From NCBI RefSeq assembly GCF_032362555.1, contig NC_083512.1:11086001-11150000 (forward strand): 64,000 nt of DNA, in the 5' to 3' direction. Made by a program: the position numbers and the translations under genes. Source of the DNA: Amyelois transitella (taxonomy: Eukaryota > Arthropoda > Insecta > Lepidoptera > Pyralidae). Within the stretch, counting starts at the first letter, position 1, and every line of letters begins with the position of its first letter. Under the pieces are notes generated by a model. That model did no database searches, had not been told where the DNA came from, and worked only from the letters and a program-made list of their open reading frames with translations. Shown one piece after another: positions 9,974 to 22,100 of the stretch.

Positions 9974-12780
9974 GATGGCAAAGTGCTAGGAGTCCCGCAC
10001 TCATCCGGGAGAAGACCCAGGGGGTGGGCGACCGTATAAAGGATATACTTATTAAGGACCCTTCGACCACATAAAATATAAATAAAAGGGGACTTATAAA
10101 ACATTTCTTGTCCTTCTTCTCGAATATTATTTTGTTGGAAACTCTTACTTGATCGCTCGGGCGCAGGCCTTAGTTAGCCAGATTATACCAAGAAGCGACT
10201 CCCAGTGAGCATTCATGCTCACACATTTAGTAGCCTGCACAAACTAAATAGAGATACTATGCATCTATCGGTTTTTTCACGTTGGTTTCTCTGTCATTTC
10301 ATTAATCGGTCACTTAATTATTTAAAAGCCCTCCCCGTTCTGTCATGTACTTAAACGAAAATTGTTTTTATGATATCCATCATTAACCATCATTCATCAA
10401 ATTAATAAAGGGCCAAGCAACCTTGACCAAAAAAAACCACGTACGTACGACTCGAGAATTGATAACCTCCATATTTGGGGGTCGGTTGAAAAGTGCAATA
10501 ATTCTCCTGTCGGCATCTTTGTCGGCATTCGGCACGCATAACGCGACATCAGCATGCAAATTCGGTGTTCCCTTTACATAAAATTGCAGACATTTTGTTG
10601 TGACATAATGCGCAATGATCTTGATTGTCCGACATGCGTGGAATGTTTATTGATTCATTAGTTTTAGGAAAATTTATAACTTGGTTTTTCCAGCTTCTTA
10701 GTTTGTGTGATTTAGTTAAGTATCTACATAGGTACCTATCTACCTCAAATCCCATAGACACAATGTTTCTGGGATTGATGTATTGTATACGCCTCATGAT
10801 GAGAACAACTAGACCTAAATTACAATTTTTGACGAAAAAAAACTCTGGACTCGATAAAAAGATGTGTATATGGTAAACGTTCATAAAGGCGGGAAGATTT
10901 TTCTTTCTTTTTTTCGTTCATTATGAAAATTGCGCACAGATAACTTATTGGCGCAAACACCTCAGCTGCGAAGTTTTCGAGATGATTGAGTCGATATAGA
11001 GTTGAAGAAGACACAGAATGTACTAGCTTACTTTACATTTCTGATATGGCGTGAGACAGCGTCTTTCAGCAGATTATTTACTAATTTTTTGAGGTCTTGA
11101 ACATAAAGCGCGGGGGGCTGTCAACGGAATCCTAGTAGGGACAAAATCTGTACCCTTTCCTGTATCTATCAGTTTAAGAACTAACAAAGGATGTCCGATT
11201 CTTTCATAAATGAATTATGTATTATCATTATCTCCCAATTACTTACACAACTTTTTCAATTAACAATTTCTTTTACAAAAAGGATGTATTCAAAATCCTT
11301 TATGTCCACTATTCCGGTGTGTTACGGTAATGTTGGTCGACTTGAACTTGTTTCTTCCGGAAGCCTGTTTCCGGAATATCCGGTTAGGCACTATCTGGCC
11401 TTGCTATGATTAAATCATATGAGTTTGTCTTCTATTTGATAAAAATCGTTGAACGTCGTAAAAGACAATGTGATGTAATTTTTTTTTGCTCTATTTTGGA
11501 GTTCTTGTAAAACGTGATAGTACTACTCATAATTTATTAAATGGCTTATACAGTATCGAGACATGATACCTATGTATAGTTTGTAAGTACTTTTGAAGGA
11601 GAAAATGAATTTCTTTTGTGTCATCGTAAATCGCAGACGACCTCGGAGGTCGTAGATTTCATTCCTTTCTTCTTTCAAGTCTTTTCTTTGATTTTTTGTT
11701 TCTATAGTGTAGTTATGGAGCAAACTCGTTTATAAAATAAAACCTACATCTAGCTGAGAGCTAGATGAAGGTTTTATAAACGAGTTTGCTAAGCTTCCCA
11801 TGACAGACTTAATATACCTAAATTAGAATAGTAAACATAATATATATTATTCAGATTTATAGCCTTAGTGATCAGGTTTTTTTAAACACTTCAAGCAACA
11901 TTTTAAGATCGCTTTTTAACCTCGTAGTGTATCCTGCTTTGGCAATATTGCGGATCGCCTCGAGGAAAATCCGTTAATTCTGCTATCAAGGATTTTGTTG
12001 AGTTTTAAGAAAATGTCTCAATCGCCCTTCTTTTTGAAAATGGTAAATACGAGTAGAAGGTTCATAGAGGTAGGGATCCAGGTTTTTCCCCAAGGAAGGC
12101 GCAATCAAAACATAACCCCAAATAACTGATGATAGTCACGGTAAGCAAAAAGAGGTACTTAATTTTCTTAAGAATTTTATTTTGAAAAAAAAAAGAACTT
12201 TCAATGTAGGTATGAAGATCAAACATGGAATCTGTAGGATCTTATAAAAGGAAATAATTAAAATTACTTATGAATCCAAATAAAAACCTATTCAGGTAGA
12301 CAAAGTAACTTGCAACATTTGTAACTATTACAGCTACCTATATCTTGGACCAATAAATTAAATTGTGAAATATAAGTCCTTCCTTGTAGTGTACCTACAA
12401 ATGCAAAGGTAGGTAATTATAAATCCTTATTCCTCAGTCACTAGTAACTTGAAAAGTATGTATCGAATAACCATTGATCGCAAAATATAAGATATTCATA
12501 GGTACAAGAAAATAATGCTTATGATAAAATTTCTCAATTCTGATTTCCAACTAGAAGGGAAATGGGTTGCTCTAATTCAAGAAACAATGGATCACGCGTA
12601 GAAATAATTAAATCAAAATTCATGCAATAAAGTAAAGATATCGAGAATAGTTACAAAATAAAAAACGTTAGGGCTAGACTAACCGATCTAATCAACTTAG
12701 ATCGTACTATAAATCGATTTTACGTAAACATTTCATTCACTTACGTAATACTTTCCTAACCGACCTGATATGCCTAAACA
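9974..12780. other. Intergenic DNA between the two genes
   Basis: No exon with a recognisable product. Small frames at 10549-10884, 10820-11014 and 11191-11409 have neither family resemblance nor GC-rich third positions. The hairpin at 11719-11790 is the only structure noted. Confidence 0.5.
11719..11790. repeat. Hairpin, about 32-bp arms
   Basis: The outer arms agcaaactcgtttataaaa / ttttataaacgagtttgct match perfectly. The inner parts match except for a 5-nt insertion and one mismatch; the spacer is about 3 nt. Confidence 0.8.
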
Positions 12781-13075
12781 GGACACACGCCCTAAGTCAG
12801 GTTACTGGAACCACAAGCAGCTGTCCTCATGAGGACACGCCAGCTAAGGTCTACGAAGTATGTATTGTGTAATAAATAAAGCGGACGCCGCGGTAAGAAC
12901 GCGCATGCGCGCACACATTTTCCCGCCACACGCCGAAGGCGCAAAGTCGCGTCCAAAAAAATAATTCCAATTTTAAACGGGTGACAGAATGGCGGTATTA
13001 TTTTTCTTTTTAATTTAATTTTTTTTCGGTGCTGTGGAATTGTGTTTTGAAGTGCTTGTAGTGCGTGATGTAGCC
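12780..13075 (+). promoter_or_regulatory. Probable promoter/5' UTR of the phospholipase gene
   Basis: A CpG-rich island (gcggacgccgcgg, acgcgcatgcgcgcacac, ttttcccgcc) in otherwise AT-rich DNA, directly upstream of the start codon. No TATA box is evident. The assignment rests on position and composition only. Confidence 0.4.
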
Positions 13076-13177
13076 ATGATGTGGTTTGCTCTATGGCATT
13101 TTTTGCTGTTGAGCGACGTGTATGCGGTGGTTGCTGGCTTCAACATCAGTGTGGCTTTAGACGGACTTAATGATATG
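13076..13177 (+). CDS. PLB1: PLB1-like coding exon 1 (signal peptide)
   Basis: Residues 1-34: two tandem Met codons (13076, 13079), then [20 protein letters not shown] and [12 protein letters not shown]. It ends at the strong donor ATG|GTAAGT, phase 0. It is linked to exon 2 by phase, by its signal peptide, and because exon 2 opens in phase without a start of its own. The 25.3-kb intron makes this link the least certain part of the model. Confidence 0.72.
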
Positions 13178-16100
13178 GTAAGTAAAACATCTCTTTAAAA
13201 ATATACTTATATCTCCATTCCATTCCATTAAAATATACTTATATCTATGTGGGTCAAAACCCCAGCTATTTAAAGCACGTTATTCACGAATCTGATAAAT
13301 TTATTTAAAGACATCAGAAGTTAAAATTGGGAGTTATTTGTTTACATATAATTTGAGTGATATTCATCATATAAATCTGATGCCAATTTTAAATAAAAGT
13401 ATATAAATCTTATGTCTGTATAGATTTCTAAAACTATAAATTTCCATGGGAAGTTTTTAGGTTTTTAGGTGACCTAAGTAAATAATCCAGAAAAATTTAC
13501 CGGTGCTTTAAAAGCCATTACTTACTATGTAATAAACTAGCGACCCGCCCCGGCTTCGCACGGTTAGCATTTAAAGATAAAAACCTTATTCAGGATACCG
13601 CTCTTTCCAACATTAAAAAAGGACGAAAATCCATCCACTACTTACCGAGATAAGCGCATACATGCAAAGAAAATAGGACTTTATAATAAGTGGCGATAGT
13701 GAAGTATATAATGTATAAATAATTATTTGGATATTTCGTTCAATAATTTTTATAAATCTTAATTGCAAATAAGTATTATGATATATAGGAGGTATTAATT
13801 ACGATCAAAAACTGACACATCCGTATATATAACTTAGTCTGTTTTTACGAATGTAAGTGCGTGTTAGCGCGCCCTCCTTACTGCATTTTTATCGAAAGGA
13901 ATCGAATCCAGTTTTTATCGATTTTATTAGACGCAATGAGCATGAAGTTATCAATTTTTGTCAATCTTATGTCGTAATACTTAGATAATTGAGGATTTAA
14001 GAAATAAAATTGATTATTGGGTGGGTGCCGTGTGATTCCCGTCTTCAATAGAAAAAAGAATAGGACTACTCCATCTCTTTTCCATGGAAGTCGTAAAAGG
14101 CGACTAAACTTAAGGCTTTTATCTTAGAATTCTTTTTTGGGCGATGGGCTAGCAACCGCAACTGCAACTGACTGTTGGCCCTGTCTACCCTGAAAGGATA
14201 TATAGACGTGATAATATGCATATTAAGTAAATGTGGGCCTGCTGTAAGAAATTTCTCTAGAAATAAATAGTGCCCTTTACTTTAAGTTCAAATTTTTTTA
14301 TCCTTGATGTAGGTGCATAAATCCTACTTAATATTATAAATGCGAAAGTTTGTGAGTATGTCAGTGTGGATGTTTGTTACTCTTTCACGCAAAAACTACT
14401 GAACCGATTACGATGAAATTTGGTGAGTAGCTAGCTGAAGACCCAGAATAACATATAGGCTTTTTATCCTGGAATTCCCGCGGGATTGATCCCACGCGGA
14501 CGAAGTCGCGGGTGGCCTCTAGTATATGAATAAATAAAAAAATGGATGAGAGGGTGCAAGAGGGTGCAGGTGGGAACACGCGACAATGGAACTGATATTC
14601 TCAATACTATAAGAGCCAATTACGGGTATAACATAACTTTTATTACTCTATCAATGCTTCGTTATAATAATTCAAGTTTCTGGTACTTATCACATTTTAA
14701 TTGGCATTCATTTCCTTGTCTGTTTCTAATTGGTTTTGGAAATTATTCTTTCCCATGGCTTTATTCCCGGTTGCATCCTATCTTTGACCATGGTTCCTGG
14801 ATTGGGTGAGTCAGATTTTTACACAAAGCGACTCCCGCCTGACCTCCGCAACCTTTGCAGGGGAACTTAACCCGTATTGGATCGATCATGGTTACACATC
14901 CAGTTGGGTTTGTTGTGTTCATCTATTATTTATTATTAAATATAATCGTTGAGTTAGTATCTCGTAACACAAGTCTTGAGCTTACTTCGAGGCTAACTCA
15001 ACTCTATCTGTGTAATTAGTGTCCTTTATAATGTAATGATAGAATTGAGATTAAAATAGTGACAGGTTGCTAGCCCATCGCCTAAAAGAAGAATCCAAAG
15101 TTAATAAGCCTATAGCTTAGTCGCCTTTTACGTCATCGATGGGACCGGCACACGAACACGGCACAAGGCAAGACATGCCGTCAATATATCAATGAAATCG
15201 GTGATTTAGAGTATTAAAATTCGAAATAGATGCATAAAAAGGTACATGACCTTGCTTAGAATGTTTACTTTATACGAATAAGGCATTTACCAAATTGTTG
15301 GGAAATTGTAAGTGATTTATGTTAATTCGTCTTGTGAAAAGAAAACCAGGTTTTGAATTATAAATCGACATATTAACAGATACGGTAATAATCCAGTAAA
15401 AATTCGTAATTAGTTTTAGTTAATATAAGTTAGTAATCAAGACTATTTTCAACACAACAGATTCTAGATTTATTCTGAAAACATCATATTTGCATCAAAT
15501 AAATCAAGTTTATTCCTTACGGGGTAGACAGTCTTGAAAATTCTATAAGGCCACGTTCAGCTGTATGGATGCTGGCATTGAGATTCAAATAAACTTACTT
15601 ACTGGCAACTCTAAAGCTGAGGATGTAACCAAGTTATACGAAAGTTGTATCACAATGAAGTTACAATGTAGTATACACAGGTAAAGTTTAAAGAAACGTT
15701 GGCCTTTGCTTTAAAATTTTATGACCTATGTGTTTTACAGACCTGTCACTATTTGAATCTCACTTCCATTATTGGACCTTGTCATCATGTCTTTGCGCCA
15801 AACGGCTGAACATAGACTGAAGCCAGGAGGAAGAAGATAGTTTTTAGTTTGTGGTTTTTGTATTGAAAAGTATTTTTTTACTTTACATATTTTCTTTTTT
15901 ATCGCTTCCATAGAAGTTTTACGTCACTATATCTCTGTACATTAGTTTAATTAAATAAATAATAATATTTCAGATAAATAATGCATTTTGAAGGCAATCT
16001 TGCGATAAACTGGATATATAAATAGAATTATAACCTTCACGAATTAAAAAAAGAACAAGTTAATAAATAAAAAACTGATTTACAGAAGGTCTCAATACAC

Positions 16101-19100
16101 ACGGAACAAGCTCATACCATCCAAGGTTTCAGATTAACAGTTACTTAAACATATATGAAAGTAAGTAGTTAAGTTAAAGTAAAATTCCACCGGTATTGAC
16201 CTTCGCCATTGACCAAACATCGAACTATTAATGATACGAATTTAAATAATGGAACTTGCGCAAGAGTTGGTTGCATTCGCATCGCCGCGTCTTCAAACTG
16301 GTTTAAAAGTAAAAAAAAGGCGATAATTGGTTCAGTTGTTAAGCTATAGGCTTTAGTGTAACCGTTGTATGTATTTGTAAACAAATTCTTCACCTCAATC
16401 TCAGAATTTGTTCATGTATGCAGAGCGTAGAGCTAAATTACTATGTATTAGCGTAAAAGGCGACTAAGGGATAGGCTTATAAACTTGGGATCTTCTTTTA
16501 GGCGATGGGCTAGCAACCTGTCACTATTTGCATCTCAATTCTATCATCAAGCCAAAAAGCTGAACGTGGCCTATCAGTCTTTTCAAGAGTGTTAGCTCTG
16601 TATACCCCGCAAGGGATATAGACGTGACTATATGTATGTATGTATGTATGTATTAGTGTGATTCTGTGTAAGCAGATCTTCTACCTACCCTACTATCACA
16701 ATTTTACTATACAAAATTATGAAATTAATACAACTGAAATTGTTTTGCTTTCGATCTTTTCTAAATTGTGGGCTCTATATCTTTATCGTATGGGATAAAG
16801 ACGTGATTATGTATGTATGTATGTTACTATAGCCTAGACAATTCAAAGGTCTTAACTAGCATGCGAGGTTGAGTAATCGCATGTGAAGTCCGATACGATG
16901 ATGTTATTATTGATTATTGATGACGGCAGCGCGGGCCGAAAGGCCACTGTGATTTGTTATCTAATAAGAAATGAAATTGCTTATATGAAGGACTTATTAC
17001 CGGATTAAAGAGTGTATGAGGATTGAAAATATCCAAGCTGTAAATGATAAAAAAATAAATAAAAAGGTCCAGCCCATTACTGTGCGAAATTTCATAAAAA
17101 TCGGTTCAGTAATTTTGTGAAAAGTTATAATAAAAACTTTTTATTTTTATAACAATTGATTAATCCGCTCGTTGTAATTCGTAAATTTTACAACTGAGAA
17201 AATAATAAGACGGCGATGATGAAAGTCGCGGTAAAAAAACTAGTGAATTTGTTTTTCTATTTAATTGAATTACACCTTTACAAAATTATCATCACAAACA
17301 CAATGTTGTCACACGGGAACTGTTGCAGAATGTACATACGAGTAGTTACTTCACACCCTACCTGTTAATTGCTTAGCTAATCCATCTGAACTTTACGATT
17401 CTAACGAAATAAATAAATAATAAGCCGTAAAAGTGATGTTGCCCTCTTGACTCCTAGCCTCGTACTATGGCACGCGCGACGCTGATGTATCGCGCGAAAA
17501 ACTATCGTTGTTTCGATTTTTATTATGAAGCAAAACGGGACAGCGATAGACTTTCTCGCGATAAATCGGCGTCGCCCATGTCATGTTACGCGTAGAGATG
17601 GGCAAATGCCCGGGCATTTAAGGTAAATTGGGAAAATTCACAAAAAATGCCCAAAGGGAAGGAATATATGGGCATCTTTTGGGAAATTTCCCATCAAAAA
17701 ATACTGGACCGATTTCGACGAAATTTTGCACAGCGATAAAATACCTTAGGGAGTAACAAAGGCTACTTCTTCTAGAGTTTTCCAAAAAATATATATTCAT
17801 TGTGCAACAACTTAGTTGTTATTGTACCACAATCTTAAAAATTCGATATAATAAAATTCTTGAGGCTAGCAAACTTAAAATAGGCCAGTGTTTCAATAAA
17901 TGTCCAAACAGCCTTCTTGTACGACGTTTACGTACTATATTTTACTATAGAGCTTTCGTGGTTAAGCTTAGTTTAACTGGGTGGGCGGTTACCCGTTCGT
18001 TACATAGTTTTACAATGAATGTTCAATACCTACGCGGAATAGGAAATATGCGGCTGGCCTTTTGATCAAGTAATATTACATACATACATATAATCACGTC
18101 TATATCTATTGCGGGGTAGACAGAGCCAACAGTCTCGAAAAGACTGAATGGCCACGTTCAGCTGTTTGGCATAATGATTTAACTAATGATGATAGAATTG
18201 AGATTCATACCGTGACACGTTGCTTGCCCGTCGCCTAAAAAAACGTTCCCATGTTTATAAGCCCATTCCTTAGTAGCCTTTTACGACATTTATTGGTAAA
18301 GAGATGGAGTAGTCCCATTTTTTTTAACAGACAATCAGGCTCAACTCTACATATTTTATGGGGTAGACAAAATCTCAAATCTCGTTCTGTGGCCATATCT
18401 AGTGTGTTCCAATATGGGTCAGGTTCTTCTGTAAAAATTTCGAAGTTCAGACCGAGGTAATTTACGTGTAAAACCCTTACTTTCACAATACAGGATCAGG
18501 TTTAAAAGACGCAGGCTCCTCTCCAGAGAGGTGAGAATGTAACCGGGATTAATGCCTGAAGGAAGAAAATCCATGAGCAACAATCAAAGAGTCACATTGA
18601 AAAAAAAAACCCTAGTGATTATATTGGTGCAGTGTGGCTCCTGGCACCAATAAAAAAAAAGAATAAGACCACTCCACCTCGTTCCCATGGACGTCGTAAA
18701 AGGCGACTAAGGGATAGGTTAAAAAACTTGGGATTCTTCTTTTAGGCGATGGGCTAGCAACCTGTCACTTCTATCGTTAAGCCAAACAACTAAACGTGGC
18801 ATATCAGTCTTTTTAAGACTGTTGGCTCTGTCTACCCCGCAAGGGATATAGACGTGATTATATGTGGCAGTCCAAGCATAAAGGTACCACTTGGGTGGTA
18901 TTGAGTTAAGGTCATATTTGGATAGTTAAATAGTTGGTTAATCATATGGAATAAAAAAAAATTATTAATCATAATAACATTTATTGGAATAAAAAATTTT
19001 CAAAGTTCACACTTACAAAAATCAAATTGTTGGGAAACAGGCATTGAAAGTTTAAGCTGTATTATCTAAAGATCTAGTTGTCAGTTACATAGATTATTAT

Positions 19101-22100
19101 TTATTATTATAGAGCAATATGTTTAGTATAAAATCAATTAGTTAATGTTATGGAAACATTATCGAATAAAAAAATAGAAGCTTAAAACTAACTTTATAAT
19201 AAGTTTAGTAAAAGGGCCCAGTTGAATACAATAAAATTTTAAACTGTAATAGCTAGAGATCTAGTTGTCAGTTACATAGATTCTCATTTATTACAATAGA
19301 ACAATATGTTAAGTATAAAATCGACTAGTTATTATTATGGCAACACCATCGAATAAAAAAATAGAAGCTTAAAACTAACTTTATAATAAGTTTAGTAAAA
19401 GGGCCCACTTGAATACAATAAAATTTTAAATTGTAATAGCTAGAGATCAAGATGTCAGTTACATAGATTCTTATTTATAATAATAGAGAAATATATTTAG
19501 TATAAAATCGACTAGTTTTTATTATGGCAACACTATCGAATAAAAAAATAAAAACTTAAAACTAATTGGTAGTTATGTTAAGTTTAGGAAATGGGTTGAG
19601 TGGACCGAAATTAGGTTATATTTAGCGTACATTGTAACACACATTTATTAAGAATATACTACTCGTAGGACATTACACAAAAACATATTAAATTTACGTC
19701 AAAAGAATAAAAATTTATGAATTAAAATTCATGTAATGTGTCGTACATTACAAAAAAAAGAATTAACCTATTACAGGTTTCAAAAGTCAGAATTAAATCT
19801 CAAATATTTTCTGACCTGCGCTTTGGACAAAAATATGACCCGTTTCTTACTTGATTCCTATGACCGACTTCCTTGCAGTATGAACAAGTTGGCGTTTTTC
19901 TAACACTCTTAGCAATTTGATTGGATGATGTATTAGAAGTAGAAGTAGTTGTTCCTTCTACTACACTACATTGACTAGTAGTGGATATGTCGTCTAAGAC
20001 TATTGGTTTGGGACACAAAATATCTTTAGATTCTTCTTTGACAAATTCACGTATTTTGTTATACAAATACCATTGCCTTTCTATACCAACTTCCAACAGA
20101 AATATACCTGACGGGAATATTTCTGTTGGAAGTTGGTCATATACTTTATTTGGATTTAAAACTTTTGCCACGACCGATGGTAGCATTTCAGAAATATTTT
20201 TGTAGGAAAGCATGTGCCCTTTGTTATTTGCGTTAGATTCAAAATGGGAAAATGTTAATAGCTGGCTTATGGTAGAAGCATCTGATTGAAAAAAATGTAT
20301 GACATGATTCAGGGATAATATATAAGACAAATTTCTTTAATGGCTCTACAGCAACACCAAATAAACTGACTTTGAACCCTGTCAAAAAATATAATGGCCC
20401 TATCTGTTGAGAGCTTTGTGGTAAATGAACTTGCTGAGCAAAATCAAAAGAGTAATGCATAACACCATCGTAACTACAAGTAATATGAGGTCCAAGCATA
20501 GGGAAAGATTCAGAGAATGAATCCCTTACACATCTGATTATATCACTGTAATATTTTCTTTCAATTTGTACTAGGTCTAAATGTTGCTTTGATTTAATTA
20601 TGAGATTTAATTTTTCTTCTTCACTCAAAGCGTTCATTTTTCCTAATGTTGTTACATTTTTTTGATAAACTGCGCAAAGGTCAGTTTTCGGTTTCTGCAC
20701 AACAACGTTTGGGCAAAATGTTTCCCAGAGGTCGTACCAAGTACTCCTACCAACAGGAATATTATTCAGTGAAATTAGTGAATCACAATATGTTTTATAA
20801 ACGTATGATTTGGTCATACTGCAAGGAAGTATTACTAGATCAGAATTATATCGGTGACCTGGTAGACGGCCAGGTAAAACTAAACCATTATCATTGGAGT
20901 ACTGTTTTATATAATTAACTGCATCAGCTCTGGTTTGTAAATTATAACAATTGTAAGGAGCTTTTCGTGACTTATGGACATTTGGCGCGACACCGTTAGT
21001 TAAAAAATCTCTATTATAAAATATCGCTGTTGACAGTAGATGTCTTTGTGGTTGGTTAAACATCGACATTAGTTGTTATTTAACTCATTATCATTATAGA
21101 ATTCAATTTCAATCATTAAATTTAGAGAGTGTTGATAACTGGTCCCTTTTCACTAAACATATAATTGCAATTTTCTCACGTTGTGTTCGTTATTTACAGA
21201 CGATTATTATACGAAAATGTAGCCCATTGCATGTTGCATTAAAATCCATTAAAATCGCATAATGCCACTTTTCCACCCTTTTTCACAAAATCTCAAATAT
21301 CTCGGAAACTAGAAAGTGCTCAGTGGGCCCTTTTCGCTTGGACGGCCACATATGTATGTATTAATTGTGTTAGTCGTCATAATCAATAAGGAAATATTAT
21401 TGACGTATTTTCTCTGAAGGGAATTTCACTGATGTAAAGCTCTGTTCACTATACATTTGTGTCCAAGACGGTGACCACAACACAACACAAAATGGCAATA
21501 AATGTCAACGACAATGCGTCGTTTCCACGTGTCGGACGGACACGTAATAGTTAACGTGGTCTTACGTGTTTTAGTATAGCGGGATAACTGAGTTAAAATC
21601 TTCCGGGATTATGCTGTGGTTATCTAAGTATAAAACATAACATACATAAAATCACGCCTCTTTCCCGGAGGGGTAGGCAGAGACTACCTCTTTCCACTTG
21701 CCACGATCTCTGCATATTTCCTTCGCTTCATCCACATTCATAACTCTCTTCATGCAAGCTCGGCGGTTTCGGGTACTCGTGACCTGACCCTTTACCAGGA
21801 TGTCTTTAATTTGATCAAGATACGTACGTCTAATCTTCCCACTCCGACCTTTCCCTCCACACTCTCCTTGTATATCTGCTTAGTCAACCTGCTTTCATTC
21901 ATCCTTTCCACATGACCAAACCATCTTAACATACCCTTTTCTATTCCTGTAACTACATCTTCTTTCACATTACATTCCCTTATCACGCTGTTCCTTATCC
22001 GGTCACTCAATTTCACACCCAACATACTCCTTAACGCTCTCATTTCCACTGCATTTATTCTGCTTTCGTTCTTCTTTTCCCATACCCAACTTTCACTCCC

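Larger units (their letters stand above)
18863..21350. mobile_element. 2.49-kb DNA transposon, TA target duplication
   Basis: Terminal inverted repeats of about 30 bp with some mismatches: left TGTGGCAGTCCAAGCATAAA, right (reverse) TGTGGCCGTCCAAGCGAAAA. It is flanked by TA (18861-18862 and 21351-21352). The flanks join to an uninterrupted SINE B tail (gattatatgtatgta), so both ends and the duplication are fixed by comparison with other SINE copies. The inside holds a 187-bp tandem repeat array and a minus-strand broken transposase-like gene. The superfamily is not settled; TA duplication alone does not assign it. Confidence 0.82.

Noticed and set aside
9622..10104. 160-residue minus-strand frame
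   Set aside because: It runs through a deleted SINE A and unrelated flanks, with no domain resemblance and AT-driven composition.
10549..10884. 111-residue minus-strand frame with a CALCH motif
   Set aside because: A single pair of cysteines is not enough for a zinc finger, and no splice or family support is present.
19050..19600. CRISPR-like array
   Set aside because: Units are 187 bp, contiguous and without unique spacers, in a eukaryotic transposon.
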